Of a stretch of 64,000 nt of DNA, positions 15,084 to 24,649 are shown piece after piece; position 1 is the stretch's first letter; each line of letters begins with the position of its first letter. Source of the DNA: Culicoidibacter larvae (GTDB taxonomy: Bacteria > Bacillota_I > Bacilli_A > Culicoidibacterales > Culicoidibacteraceae); assembly GCF_005771635.1 (NCBI RefSeq), contig NZ_VBWP01000009.1, forward strand, positions 49,248-113,247, given 5' to 3'. The notes under the pieces were generated by a model that saw only the letters and a list, made by a program, of their open reading frames with translations, was not told the DNA's origin and did not search any database. The translations under genes were made by a program, and so were the position numbers.

Positions 15084-16619
15084 ATGCGCAAGCATTCACT
15101 TTGGGGATTAATAAGCACTGCTGTTGCGGTTTTAGTATTATTAAGTGCCTGTTCAATTCCGGGAATACCGAATTCAAGCACACCGCCAGAGAGCGAGAAT
15201 GTTGCAGATTTTAGCAACATTCATTATCAACTGATTGGCGATTTAGATGTTGAGAACCGGGTGGCAACCGGAACCCAGACAACAACTTTTACAGCGAGCA
15301 GCATTGCTGAGCCGCTTGATACTGTTGGCTTTCATCTCTATGCCAACTCGTACAGCAGCCCGGAAACCAGCCCGTCAATGGGCTATTCAAGCATCCCGGC
15401 CAAGGATGCGCTTGGCCGCATTACCGTTACTGAAGCAACGGTGAACGGAAATAAAATTGAAAAATTTAATTCCGAAGGGCAATTTCTGGAACTGAAATTG
15501 CCGGAAGCGATTCAACCGGGTGAAACGGTTGAGGTTACTTTAGTATTCAATACCAAAGTACCGGTCAGTACTGAACGATTTGGTTGTTACGAAGAAATTT
15601 GTTCGTATACACAATGGCATCCTTTATTAGCCAAATATAATGTTGACACTAAAACTTGGGATGATCATAACTATGCGTTGCAAGGGGAAAGCGACTATAT
15701 TGATGATGCCAGTTACAATGCGACTTTAACTTATCCGGAAAAATATACTGCGGTAACCGGTGGTGTGGATAACGAAAAAGTTTTAGATGGCAAAAAACAA
15801 TTGACTGCCGAGCTTGAACATGGCCGGATTTTTGCAATTATCATCAGCGAACATTTTGAAATAAAAGAAAAAACGTTTGATGAGACAACAATCCGCACCG
15901 TTCATGACAGCCGCAACACCGACTTTACCGAAAAAGATAACGAAAACTTATTTACTGATGCAAATGGCGCTATTTCTTTCTTCAGTGAAAAACTTGGCGA
16001 ATTTGCATATGCTAAACAGTTTGATATTGTTGAAACTGCGGTAGAAGGCTTCGCTATGGAATATAGCGGTCTGGTACAAATGGGTTACTTCTTTAATGGT
16101 CAGCATGATTATCAATTCTATGATGTGGTTGCTCATGAAATCGGGCATCAATGGATGTATTCAAAAATAGGCAGTAATTCAGCGAGCTCACCATTCATTG
16201 ATGAAGGCTTTACTACTTTTATCACTGCTTACTATTACGAAATTGAACACCAAGATAATCCTGATGCTGAATATTTAGGGCTGTCATCACTGGCTGCCTA
16301 CTATACCGGTCAAACAATTCACGGACCTATCGGTGAATCAGTATATTACTTTGATAAACAAGGCGCATATGCTTATTCGGATGCAGTATACAGTGGTACA
16401 GCGTTAGCATTGAATGAACTGCGTTTGCTTGATGGGCAAAAACTTGATGCTGTGCTTGCGGCCATAGCCGACAAACACAGCTACGGCTTCGTTACCAGAA
16501 ATGATATTTATAGCTATATTGAAGAGCAATACGGGGTTGATACTAAAGAACAATTTATGTATATGATCAATGAGCCATATTATAAATATCCGACGATGCT
16601 TATCGGTACGCAATTATAA
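15084..16619 (+). CDS. M1-family zinc metallopeptidase lipoprotein
   Basis: Surface-anchored aminopeptidase-like protein, 511 residues. It has a lipoprotein signal (hydrophobic VAVLVLLSAC, with the lipidated Cys about residue 23), a beta-rich N-terminal domain, and the thermolysin-like core HEIGH-x18-E (HEIGHQWMY... FIDEGF, about residues 350-374), which is exactly the M1 zinc spacing. A Tyr after the core (AYAYSDAVYSG) may be the catalytic tyrosine. It lacks the long ERAP-type C-terminal domain. The start follows AAAGGGG; an upstream ATG at 15060 has no site. The next genes encode an ABC transporter, so they may form a functional unit. Confidence 0.85.
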   Translation: MRKHSLWGLISTAVAVLVLLSACSIPGIPNSSTPPESENVADFSNIHYQLIGDLDVENRVATGTQTTTFTASSIAEPLDTVGFHLYANSYSSPETSPSMGYSSIPAKDALGRITVTEATVNGNKIEKFNSEGQFLELKLPEAIQPGETVEVTLVFNTKVPVSTERFGCYEEICSYTQWHPLLAKYNVDTKTWDDHNYALQGESDYIDDASYNATLTYPEKYTAVTGGVDNEKVLDGKKQLTAELEHGRIFAIIISEHFEIKEKTFDETTIRTVHDSRNTDFTEKDNENLFTDANGAISFFSEKLGEFAYAKQFDIVETAVEGFAMEYSGLVQMGYFFNGQHDYQFYDVVAHEIGHQWMYSKIGSNSASSPFIDEGFTTFITAYYYEIEHQDNPDAEYLGLSSLAAYYTGQTIHGPIGESVYYFDKQGAYAYSDAVYSGTALALNELRLLDGQKLDAVLAAIADKHSYGFVTRNDIYSYIEEQYGVDTKEQFMYMINEPYYKYPTMLIGTQL

Positions 16620-16630
16620 GGAGGGATTCT

Positions 16631-17353
16631 ATGAAACTAACTGTTGAAAACATAAACAAGACCATTGATGGTAAAGATATTCTCAGTCAACTGAATTTGC
16701 AAATTGAGGGTGCAAAAATCATTGGTTTGCTTGGTCCAAACGGTAGTGGTAAAACAACATTAATGAAGATTATTGCTGGTTTGATGCAACCTAATCAAGG
16801 TCGTTTGCTGATTAACAATCAAAGTTATCGTTATCCGCAAACTTCACAGCAAATTGCTTATTTACCAGATAGCTTAATTTTTCCAAAAAGCTATTCTGTC
16901 AAACAAGCCTGCACCTATTTTCAAACTAATTACTTTGATTTTAATGAACAAAAGTTTTATCAAATTTTAGCAGATTTGCAGCTTGATTTACATCGCAAGT
17001 TAAGTTCAATGTCTAAAGGTCAGCAAGAACGCTTAATGCTGGCTCTGGTACTGGCACGCGAAAGTGAACTTGTGTTACTTGATGAGCCATTAGCAGCAAT
17101 TGATGTTATTTCACGTGATGAAATATTACGATTAATTAAAACCTACAGCGGTCAGAATACGACCTATATTATTACGACTCACTTAATTCTCGATATGCAG
17201 GATTTATTTGATGAAGTGTTATTCTTAAATCGAGGTCAGGTCGTCTTCCATTCCCTAGTCGCTCCGCTTTGTGCCCGTGAAAATAAATCACTTCTTGATA
17301 TTTACCGTAGTTTTTATGGTTATCAAGGTGTTGCTCAAGGAGGTATGTACTAA
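16631..17353 (+). CDS. ABC transporter ATP-binding protein
   Basis: A 240-residue cytoplasmic ATPase subunit. Walker A GPNGSGKTT is at about residues 36-44, the signature is degenerate (MSKGQQERLMLA, instead of LSGGQ, about 134), and Walker B is LVLLDEPLAAID. This type (YtrB-like) drives exporters with ABC-2 type permeases. RBS AAGGAGG lies in the gap behind the peptidase gene (11 bp), and the stop overlaps the next start by one base, so the three genes form an operon. Substrate unknown. Confidence 0.9.
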   Translation: MKLTVENINKTIDGKDILSQLNLQIEGAKIIGLLGPNGSGKTTLMKIIAGLMQPNQGRLLINNQSYRYPQTSQQIAYLPDSLIFPKSYSVKQACTYFQTNYFDFNEQKFYQILADLQLDLHRKLSSMSKGQQERLMLALVLARESELVLLDEPLAAIDVISRDEILRLIKTYSGQNTTYIITTHLILDMQDLFDEVLFLNRGQVVFHSLVAPLCARENKSLLDIYRSFYGYQGVAQGGMY

Positions 17354-18216
17354 TGTCTAGGTATTTAAGAACTTTTTTCGCTGATAACCGTTTAGTACTT
17401 TCGATTTCAGCTATTGTCTTATTTGTAACAACATTACTCTATACTTTCTTATTGTGTAATATGATTACTTATCAAAGTCAAAATTACTCAAACTATGGTG
17501 GCGGTTTTGAAGGTTTGATGATTACGATGATGATTGTTTTCGTATTATTCGTCTTGCTTATGCTCTTTATTCTGGCACCGGGAACTTCGCTGTTTATTAC
17601 TTTGCGTAATTTTACCGGCAGAAGTAAACTGCGGTATGCAATGATCCGGATGTCACGGATTAGTTTCTTTTTTGGTCAATTAGCTGCTTATTTACTGATT
17701 AGCATAGGTATCATTGCCGTAGTTGGTTTGGGAGCATTCATCGGCGTTACCTTGGGTGGCCAATTATTAGGAACACTTGATACTATGGTTGAGGTGTTAT
17801 CCGGATTCTTGGAAACGCCGCTTTCGGCGATGCTCTGGATAGTAAACAGCGGTCTAGGCTGGGTCACTAATTTCTTCTTCTGGGCAACCTGGATTATTCT
17901 TTACTCAACTAAAAGTTTTAGAAAAATTCCGCGGGTTGGTCGCATCTTCTTGATTATTGGTATGGTAATTGGCTACTTTATTATTACCATGATGATTAAT
18001 TTTGTTTTTGCTACTTACCTTGGGTATGGCAGCAGTACCACCAGTTTAATGGATATGATGTTTGGCTACTCATCAGTTTATAATTCTGGCTATGACCTTG
18101 ATTATGAGCGTATACAAATTATTGCTCAATTCAGTCAACTTATTTATAACTTAATTCCATTGTTTGGATTTGGCGGCATTTACATGTTCTTGTTAGCTAA
18201 ACGATACGAAGTCTAA
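17353..18216 (+). CDS. ABC transporter permease
   Basis: A 287-residue membrane protein with about six transmembrane segments, many Gly/Phe-rich. It starts within the TAATG overlap with the ATPase gene and is clearly its partner. M1 peptidases and ABC-2 permeases are often neighbours or fused in bacteria, which supports a link with the upstream lipoprotein. A terminator follows directly. The exported molecule is unknown. Confidence 0.85.
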   Translation: MSRYLRTFFADNRLVLSISAIVLFVTTLLYTFLLCNMITYQSQNYSNYGGGFEGLMITMMIVFVLFVLLMLFILAPGTSLFITLRNFTGRSKLRYAMIRMSRISFFFGQLAAYLLISIGIIAVVGLGAFIGVTLGGQLLGTLDTMVEVLSGFLETPLSAMLWIVNSGLGWVTNFFFWATWIILYSTKSFRKIPRVGRIFLIIGMVIGYFIITMMINFVFATYLGYGSSTTSLMDMMFGYSSVYNSGYDLDYERIQIIAQFSQLIYNLIPLFGFGGIYMFLLAKRYEV

Positions 18217-18246
18217 AAAAAGCTCCCCGGTTGCGGGGAGCTTTTT
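18215..18246. terminator. Bidirectional terminator
   Basis: AAAAAAGCTCCCC and its complement around a short loop, shared by the ABC permease gene and the convergent UvrA-like gene. Confidence 0.9.
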
Positions 18247-18249
18247 TAT

Positions 18250-20499
18250 TTATAATTTAAGATATTTTCCCGTATAGCTTTGCTCGCAATGTATTAAGTC
18301 TTCCGGCGTCCCGGTAAACAGCACTTCACCACCACGATTTCCGCCTTCGGGTCCCATATCAATGATCCAGTCAGCACGGCTCATCACATCCAAGTTGTGT
18401 TCAATAATGATGACGGTATTGCCTTGGTTAACCAAATTATCTACAATATCCATAAATTTGTGAACATCAGCCATGTGTAAACCAGTAGTAGGCTCATCAA
18501 GAATATAAATATTACCTTTCTTGTAGAGTTCGGCGGCAATCTTGATACGTTGACATTCACCGCCAGATAAGGTGCTAAACGGCTGTCCGATAGCCATATA
18601 GTCAAGTCCGACCTCAATTAGCGCCTGTAATTTTTTGCGAATTTCCTTCGTTTCAAAAAACTCATAGGCTTCGCTTGGATTCATTGCTAAAATATCAGTA
18701 ATATTTTTACCATCACAGTCTATTTCACGTACTTCTTGGCGATAACGACTGCCGCCACAGGTTTCGCAAGTCATCCGCACATCATCCATGAAGCCCATGG
18801 TAACTGCAACACTTCCTGCCCCTTTACAAGTCGGACAACCGCCTTTGGAATTAAAACTAAATAATCCGGCATCCTCACCCGTGCGCTTTGCCAGTTCTTT
18901 GCGCATTAAATCAAAGGCGCCAATATATGTAACTGGAATCGCTCGTGAAGATTTAGTTGGTGCACTTTGATCAACAACAACTGCTTCCGGATGCTCATTT
19001 AAGAATACATCATGAATTAACGAACTTTTTCCCGATCCGGCTACTCCGGTTACACAGGTAAAAATCCCTTTTGGTATCTTAACACTAACATGCTTCAAAT
19101 TATGTACTGTAGCATCTCTAATTTCAAAATAATCAACAGCACTGCGACGCTGGTATGTTCTATGCGGTGGATTTTGAAAAGCTTCTAAATATTTAGCTGT
19201 TGCTGTATCGGCTGTCTTCAAATCGGCAATTGACCCATTGAAAACAACAGTACCGCCATGCTTTCCGGCTTTCGGACCAATATCAATAACCCAATCCGCT
19301 GCTTCAATGATATCTGGATCATGCTCGACTACATAAACACTATTGCCTCGGTCGCGCAGGCCATAAAGCAATTCAATCAACTGTTTATCATCGCGCGGAT
19401 GTAAGCCGGTAGAAGGTTCATCTAAGATATAAAGCAGTCCGGTTAAATCACAATCAAGCTGCTTAGCCATCTTCACCCGCTGGCTCTCGCCGCCGGAAAG
19501 CGTGGCAACCGGGCGGTCCAGCGACAAATAACTCACACCGATATCAATCAAATGTCCTAAAATACGCCGAATTTTAGCAACTATCTTCGTTGCCAACGGA
19601 TCATCAATATCCGCTAAAAATCGATCCAGTTCATCAAGTTCCAGCGCTGAGAGTTCAACAATTGTTTTTCCCGCAACTCGAATATTTCTTGAACGTTCAT
19701 TCAACCTCGCACCATGACATGCCGGGCATACCCCATCTTCAAAAAACTGTTCAATACTCTGTTTATTATTCTCACTATCTTCTTCATCTTTCAAATTACG
19801 ATTGCGTTCAACTTTACGAATCAATCCTTCATAAGTTTTCTTAAAATTGTCGCTACTCACTTCTTTTAGGGAAAATTCTTCAGCATACAACAGTGTATCC
19901 AACTCCGACTGCGGCCAATCCTGCAAAGGCTTGTCCGCATCAAATAATTTGCTGCCAATCATTTCTTTCCACATCCAGCTGCCGACTTTATAATATGGAT
20001 GCAAAATTGCTCCTTGATTCAGTGATTTACTGAAATCAACAAAGTGCTCAACAATAACTTTATGCACCTGTCCTTTCCCAAGACAATCCGGGCACATGCC
20101 ATCCGGTAAGTTGAATGAAAACATCGCTTGAGGCAAATGCTCCGGTTCACCGCAACGACTAAATAACATCCGCATATAGGAAAGAATATCGTTTACAGTT
20201 CCTACTGTACTTCGCGAGCTTTTGCCAAGCCGTTTCTGATCAATCATAATAGCAGTTGCTAAATATTCAATTTCATCAACCGGCGGCCGCGATAATTTCG
20301 GCATCCGTTTACGTGCAAATGCACTAAACGTCTCAATGAGCTGCCGCTGTGCCTCAGTATAAATCGTATCAAACACCAATGAAGATTTACCACTGCCGCT
20401 CACCCCGGTAAATACAACAAACTTGTCCTTGGGAATACTAACTGTAATATCTTTTAAATTGTTTGTCTTGGCACCATGAATAATTAAATTTTGATTCAT
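18250..20499 (-). CDS. UvrA-like ABC ATPase, short (UvrA2/drug-resistance type)
   Basis: A 749-residue double ABC ATPase related to UvrA. It has Walker A motifs GVSGSGKSS (about residue 30) and GVAGSGKSS (about 465), two LSGGE signatures, and zinc-finger cysteine pairs CPDC, CPAC-H and CPTC/CETC. It is about 190 residues shorter than housekeeping UvrA and probably lacks the UvrB-binding insert, as in UvrA2/DrrC-type proteins linked to resistance to DNA-binding drugs. Start chosen at the ATG 11 bases behind AAAGGAG; a GTG at 20511 abuts the site. A MerR-type regulator is divergent. Role in drug tolerance is inference. Confidence 0.88.
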   Translation of the reverse strand: MNQNLIIHGAKTNNLKDITVSIPKDKFVVFTGVSGSGKSSLVFDTIYTEAQRQLIETFSAFARKRMPKLSRPPVDEIEYLATAIMIDQKRLGKSSRSTVGTVNDILSYMRMLFSRCGEPEHLPQAMFSFNLPDGMCPDCLGKGQVHKVIVEHFVDFSKSLNQGAILHPYYKVGSWMWKEMIGSKLFDADKPLQDWPQSELDTLLYAEEFSLKEVSSDNFKKTYEGLIRKVERNRNLKDEEDSENNKQSIEQFFEDGVCPACHGARLNERSRNIRVAGKTIVELSALELDELDRFLADIDDPLATKIVAKIRRILGHLIDIGVSYLSLDRPVATLSGGESQRVKMAKQLDCDLTGLLYILDEPSTGLHPRDDKQLIELLYGLRDRGNSVYVVEHDPDIIEAADWVIDIGPKAGKHGGTVVFNGSIADLKTADTATAKYLEAFQNPPHRTYQRRSAVDYFEIRDATVHNLKHVSVKIPKGIFTCVTGVAGSGKSSLIHDVFLNEHPEAVVVDQSAPTKSSRAIPVTYIGAFDLMRKELAKRTGEDAGLFSFNSKGGCPTCKGAGSVAVTMGFMDDVRMTCETCGGSRYRQEVREIDCDGKNITDILAMNPSEAYEFFETKEIRKKLQALIEVGLDYMAIGQPFSTLSGGECQRIKIAAELYKKGNIYILDEPTTGLHMADVHKFMDIVDNLVNQGNTVIIIEHNLDVMSRADWIIDMGPEGGNRGGEVLFTGTPEDLIHCEQSYTGKYLKL

Positions 20500-20578
20500 A
20501 TATAGCTTCACTCCTTTATAGTACTATCGTAGCACAATGAAGCAAGAGATAAGGTTTATTTCGTATTTATAGTCCTAA

Positions 20579-20608
20579 TTGACAAAAACCTTAGCAAACA
20601 ATTATAAT
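20579..20608 (+). promoter_or_regulatory. Promoter of the double MerR gene
   Basis: Consensus TTGACA and TATAAT with an 18-base spacer, immediately before the RBS and ATG at 20630. MerR proteins often act at elongated spacers, so 18 bases is compatible with autoregulation. Confidence 0.7.
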
Positions 20609-20629
20609 GTTTAGGAAAGCAGGGATAGC

Positions 20630-21367
20630 ATGAAACGACCAATTGATATTGCCAGAGCACTGAATATCAGTACCAGTTCATTACGTCACTACGAAGACTG
20701 GCAAATGATTCCAGCAGTAGAACGAACTGCAAATGGATATCGTATTTATAATGAAGAACATATTGCCTACTTTACTTGTATCAGATTAATGGCACCAGGT
20801 TTTGGCATAAAACTAACCGGTGAAATCATGCGTCTGCTTATGACTAGCAACCATTCACAAGCGCTTTGGCGCATTAATGAAGAACAAGCAAAACTGCATA
20901 ATGAAAAAATTATTGCTGAAAAAGCATTGGAACACATTGCCCGCGCGACCATCTTCACCCAAACACAAAACCGCTATACCATTGGTGAAGTCAGCAAAAA
21001 AACCGGTATACCCGCCTCAACAATACGCTTTTGGGAGAAAATCAGGCTGCTTGAACTCGAGCGCGAGCCAAGCAGCCGCTACCGACTCTTCACTAACGAA
21101 CACATTAGTCGCATTTTTGTTATCCATGCCCTTAACACCTCAATCTACTCGCCAACATATTCACTTGCCGGTATTCAAGACTTACTCCATGAACTTGACT
21201 TCAATGACAGCGAACGAATTCAAAAAATTACTGATGATTTTATCAGCCATTTAGAAACTATTAACTATTACCAAACCTCTGGTATCGCCGGCCTCCATGA
21301 CCTAATCACTTTTCTTGGCCTTGGCAAACCACGTTTAATCTCAACTAACTCAATGAAGGAGCAATAA
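20630..21367 (+). CDS. MerR-family regulator with two DNA-binding domains
   Basis: A 245-residue protein with two MerR winged-helix domains in tandem: residues 1-70 (PIDIARALNISTSSLRHYE) and about 118-185 (YTIGEVSKKTGIPASTIRFWEK). Each is followed by a helical part. A single chain with both half-site readers could bind as a pseudo-dimer. It is divergent from the UvrA-like gene with a 130-bp gap, so it probably controls that gene and itself, perhaps in response to a drug. No metal-binding cysteines are visible. Confidence 0.85.
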   Translation: MKRPIDIARALNISTSSLRHYEDWQMIPAVERTANGYRIYNEEHIAYFTCIRLMAPGFGIKLTGEIMRLLMTSNHSQALWRINEEQAKLHNEKIIAEKALEHIARATIFTQTQNRYTIGEVSKKTGIPASTIRFWEKIRLLELEREPSSRYRLFTNEHISRIFVIHALNTSIYSPTYSLAGIQDLLHELDFNDSERIQKITDDFISHLETINYYQTSGIAGLHDLITFLGLGKPRLISTNSMKEQ

Positions 21368-21370
21368 ATC

Positions 21371-21823
21371 GTGCAAACTACATTCAGAACCAAAATAAGT
21401 ATATGGCGGATTCTTTCTGCTGTTTTTCTATTAACTATCGGCCTTTTACCCTTTCTTCTGCCCAACCACTCAGAAAACAACCCAATCCTTAACTTCCTTC
21501 CGCTTATCTTATTTGGCACCTATGCTGCCTACTTACTGCTCTGTTTCTTCACAACATTCACTCTCAGCAACGAAGATTTGCTGATAAAATCCTTTTCCGG
21601 CACTATCGTCATTCCATACACAAATATTACAGCCGTTACAACCCGAAAAATAAATCCTTTCTTTCGATATGGCTACATAAAAGGATATATTCGCAAAGAA
21701 ACAGCGACTCATGTCATTTTGATTAGCTATATGAATGAAACCCAAAAACAAATAACAATCATGCTCTCACCACAAAACCAAAATACATTTCTAGCAAAAT
21801 TATCCACATTGATAAATATATAA
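21371..21823 (+). CDS. Two-TM protein with PH-like domain, unknown function
   Basis: A 150-residue protein. Two hydrophobic helices (residues 11-30 and 40-62) are followed by a beta-rich domain (LSNEDLLIKSFSGTIVIPYTNITAV) like the bacterial PH domains of small membrane proteins. The GTG start lies four bases after the MerR stop and uses the AAGGAG at the end of that gene, so the two are co-transcribed. It may be a membrane accessory of the same drug-response locus. Family assignment is tentative. Confidence 0.65.
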   Translation: MQTTFRTKISIWRILSAVFLLTIGLLPFLLPNHSENNPILNFLPLILFGTYAAYLLLCFFTTFTLSNEDLLIKSFSGTIVIPYTNITAVTTRKINPFFRYGYIKGYIRKETATHVILISYMNETQKQITIMLSPQNQNTFLAKLSTLINI

Positions 21824-21852
21824 AAAGACGACCCAGTATGGGTCGTCTTTTT
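21822..21852. terminator. Bidirectional terminator
   Basis: Thirteen-base arms AAAAAGACGACCC and complement around AGTAT, between convergent genes. Confidence 0.9.
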
Positions 21853-22946
21853 TATCCTTGTCTATCAAAAAAGTGTGGCGAATCACCACGTTCACCAAAG
21901 CCGATTTCATCACCAACGCTAGTCACGCGTGCTGCCAAACAATCTTTACATTCATCAGCAGTATCTTCAACGCAAGGCTTTTCGTCATATAGTTGGTAGT
22001 TTTCACGATAGCCTTCAGTGGTAACAATCGGCATTAAGATATTCGCTCCGGCCTGCAGTCCCTTTTCACGGCCAACCGGATTAAGCGCCTGCAACGCTGT
22101 TGTTGCCGCAATATTAACATCTTTTAAATACAATCGCGTTACTGCAACCATTTTTAAGCCCAATAAGAACCGCTCACGCTTAGCTTTTGCACTGTTGCCG
22201 CCGGCAGCCAAGACTTCCTGTCCCATTGGCGTGTCACTGCTAACAATGTATGGTCCCATGCCAATCATATCAATATTATGCGCTTTGAAAAACATAATGT
22301 CGTTCGCTAAATCTTCAATCGTCTGTCCGGGCAAACCAATCATGACTCCGGTACCAACCTGAAAACCAACTTCCTGCAAAGTTTTAATACAAGCAAGACG
22401 ACGCTCAAAATTATGATTGCCATCTTGTGGATGAATTTTTGCAAATAGTTCCGGGTTCGTCGTTTCAATTCGTAATAAATAACGATGCGATCCGGCAGCA
22501 AACCAACGCTCATAAACTTCTCGTTCCTGTTCACCAATACAAAGCGTAATTCCTAGCTCATTATTGGTTTCCTCATTAATACGCAAAATTAAACGTTCAA
22601 CAAAGTCAGTAAAATCAGCATCTTCACGCTCACCCGACTGCAAGGTTACTGAACCGTAACGGTTTTTCCATGTCCATATTGCTGCTTCAACAATCTCATC
22701 CTCACTCATATTGAATGAAAGAACATTAGTATTGCTGCTGCGAATACCACAGTAATAGCAATCCTTGGTACAAACATTAGAAAACTCAATCAAGCCGCGA
22801 TAATAGACCTTGTTCCCTACATACTTTAATTTAGTTTGATAGGCAGCAGCAAATAAAGCATCCATATCACGACGATCTTTAGTCGCTAACAGCGTGCATA
22901 AATCAGCATGGCTCAATTGCTCTTTTTGTAAAATAGTTTCGATCAT
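21852..22946 (-). CDS. hydE: HydE-like radical SAM protein
   Basis: Radical SAM enzyme of the HydE/BioB group, 364 residues, involved in building the [FeFe]-hydrogenase H-cluster. The motif CTKDCYYC (C-x3-C-x2-C, about residue 55) binds the 4Fe-4S cluster. At the C-terminus CVEDTADECKDC has C-x7-C-x2-C spacing, as in the auxiliary cluster of HydE. The start at 22946 follows GAAGGGA; longer frames would overlap the upstream CorA gene. No hydF, hydG or hydrogenase gene is in the window, and PylB-type methylornithine synthase is the main alternative. Confidence 0.8.
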   Translation of the reverse strand: MIETILQKEQLSHADLCTLLATKDRRDMDALFAAAYQTKLKYVGNKVYYRGLIEFSNVCTKDCYYCGIRSSNTNVLSFNMSEDEIVEAAIWTWKNRYGSVTLQSGEREDADFTDFVERLILRINEETNNELGITLCIGEQEREVYERWFAAGSHRYLLRIETTNPELFAKIHPQDGNHNFERRLACIKTLQEVGFQVGTGVMIGLPGQTIEDLANDIMFFKAHNIDMIGMGPYIVSSDTPMGQEVLAAGGNSAKAKRERFLLGLKMVAVTRLYLKDVNIAATTALQALNPVGREKGLQAGANILMPIVTTEGYRENYQLYDEKPCVEDTADECKDCLAARVTSVGDEIGFGERGDSPHFFDRQG

Positions 22947-22957
22947 AATGGTCCCTT

Positions 22958-23863
22958 CTATAATAGATCTTTCCGGCGCAAATAAAGCACGGTTAGATAA
23001 CATAATAATACTGAAATAACAACAATAATCAGTACTGCAATCGACAAATCCTGAAATGGTAAACCAACATTCATTCCGAAGAATCCGGTAATTAGTGTCG
23101 GAATCGAGATAATAATTGTTACTGAAGTCAGACGTTTCATAATTTGATTCAAAGTATTAGAAACCAGTGATGAAGCAACATCCATAGCGCTGCTTAATAC
23201 CTCACGATAAATTGTTGCCATCTCACTCGCCTGCTGACTCTCAATTTGCACATTATCAAATAATAGCTCCATCTCCGAATCAGTCTCAATCTGCAAATAC
23301 TGGCGCTCACTCATCTTATTAAGCATACTGTTAAAGCCAGTCAATGCCGTTTTAATATGGATAATCGACTTTTCCAGCGTAAACAATTTGCGGAAATCTT
23401 CATTGTAAACCCGCTTTAAAAACCGATCTTCAATATGCGTTAAGTCCTCACGTATCTCACGTAAATCACGAATATAACTTTTCATAATGTATTGCAACAA
23501 CTGCATTGCAATAATACCAGGCTTTCTTTCAAGGTCATCAGACTTATCAAAACGATTACGGAATTCCTCAATATACTCATGATGAGCCGCGGTAATAGTA
23601 ATCATCTTACCATTATTAATAATAATACTAATCGGAAATGTATCATATAAATTCATATCGTTTTCAATTCGCTTTACATAAGGAAAATCAATAATAATAA
23701 AAATCCCATTTGCTAAGCGCTCAAGCCGAGATGGCTCATCCAAATCGGAAACACCCTCAAAATAATACATTGGTAAATCATATTCCTTTGATAATGCTTC
23801 AATATCCTGCACACTGGGTGCCGCAATATGCCGCCAAGTAGCGCTCTCCTCAATTGCTCCCAT
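22958..23863 (-). CDS. CorA-family divalent cation transporter
   Basis: Mg2+/Co2+ channel of the CorA type, about 301 residues. A large cytoplasmic alpha/beta domain and long stalk helices are followed by two C-terminal membrane segments with the selectivity motif GMN (FFGMNVGLPF). The start is uncertain: the ATG at 23863 lies eight bases behind AGAAGG, while a GTG at 23872 is also in frame. It begins just after the rRNA methylase stop, and a hydE-like gene follows by 11 bases, so all three may be co-transcribed. Confidence 0.88.
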   Translation of the reverse strand: MGAIEESATWRHIAAPSVQDIEALSKEYDLPMYYFEGVSDLDEPSRLERLANGIFIIIDFPYVKRIENDMNLYDTFPISIIINNGKMITITAAHHEYIEEFRNRFDKSDDLERKPGIIAMQLLQYIMKSYIRDLREIREDLTHIEDRFLKRVYNEDFRKLFTLEKSIIHIKTALTGFNSMLNKMSERQYLQIETDSEMELLFDNVQIESQQASEMATIYREVLSSAMDVASSLVSNTLNQIMKRLTSVTIIISIPTLITGFFGMNVGLPFQDLSIAVLIIVVISVLLCYLTVLYLRRKDLL

Positions 23864-23878
23864 ACCATTCACCTTCTC

Positions 23879-24616
23879 CTACTTACCACTCTTAGTCAAC
23901 TGCCAAAGCATAATCGACCCCGCTACTGCAACATTCAATGACTCGGTTGCATCATGCATCTTAATCGTTAACGCCTCGTGCGGTAACCCTTGCCAAAAAT
24001 CCCGTATGCCTTGCCCTTCATTGCCAAGCACTAAAGCCCAAGCCGATAAATCCTCGCAACTGCCAACATCATTACCATCCATCATCGTCAGCAACAATGG
24101 CAACTGTCGCTCATCAAGTAACGCCGCAATTTCAGTCGCTGCCAGCGTCAAAACCGGCAAATGAAAAATTGCTCCTTGACTCGCGCGCACAACTTTCTCA
24201 TTAAAGCAATCAACTGCATCATTAGTAACCAGCAAAGCATCCACACCAAAAGCCGCAGCACTGCGGATTAAAGTGCCAACATTTCCGGGATCCTGCAGCC
24301 CATCCAAAACCACCACACGCTTCGCTTCGCTCGAAAGCATCGGTTGCACCATACGGCAAACTGCCATAACCGGCTGCGGCGACTTCGTCACCGCGAGCTT
24401 CGCCAACACTGACTCACTGACAAGCACATTGTCATAATCGCTCTTATATGGTTCAATACTGATAATTGTCTCGACAATATCAGCCTTCACCGCTTCCTCC
24501 ACCAAATGCCAGCCTTCAACTAAAAATTGCTGCTGCGCTTCGCGGTACTTCTTTTGCTGCAGCTTTGTCCACTCTTTTACCCGGCTGTTCTGCACCGATT
24601 CAATATACTGCGTCAT
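23879..24616 (-). CDS. TrmH/SpoU-family rRNA 2'-O-methyltransferase
   Basis: A knotted SAM-dependent RNA methyltransferase, 245 residues. The N-terminal substrate-binding domain (SVQNSRVKEWTKLQQKKYR) is followed by the SPOUT motifs DGLQDPGNVGTLIRSAAAFG, LVLGNEGQG and ESLNVAVAGSIMLW. It modifies a ribose in rRNA; the exact site (RlmB-like or TsnR-like) is not determinable here. RBS AAGGAG precedes the ATG. Confidence 0.9.
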   Translation of the reverse strand: MTQYIESVQNSRVKEWTKLQQKKYREAQQQFLVEGWHLVEEAVKADIVETIISIEPYKSDYDNVLVSESVLAKLAVTKSPQPVMAVCRMVQPMLSSEAKRVVVLDGLQDPGNVGTLIRSAAAFGVDALLVTNDAVDCFNEKVVRASQGAIFHLPVLTLAATEIAALLDERQLPLLLTMMDGNDVGSCEDLSAWALVLGNEGQGIRDFWQGLPHEALTIKMHDATESLNVAVAGSIMLWQLTKSGK

Positions 24617-24649
24617 TCTGTCTACTCCTTAGCGCCAATGGCACCTATA

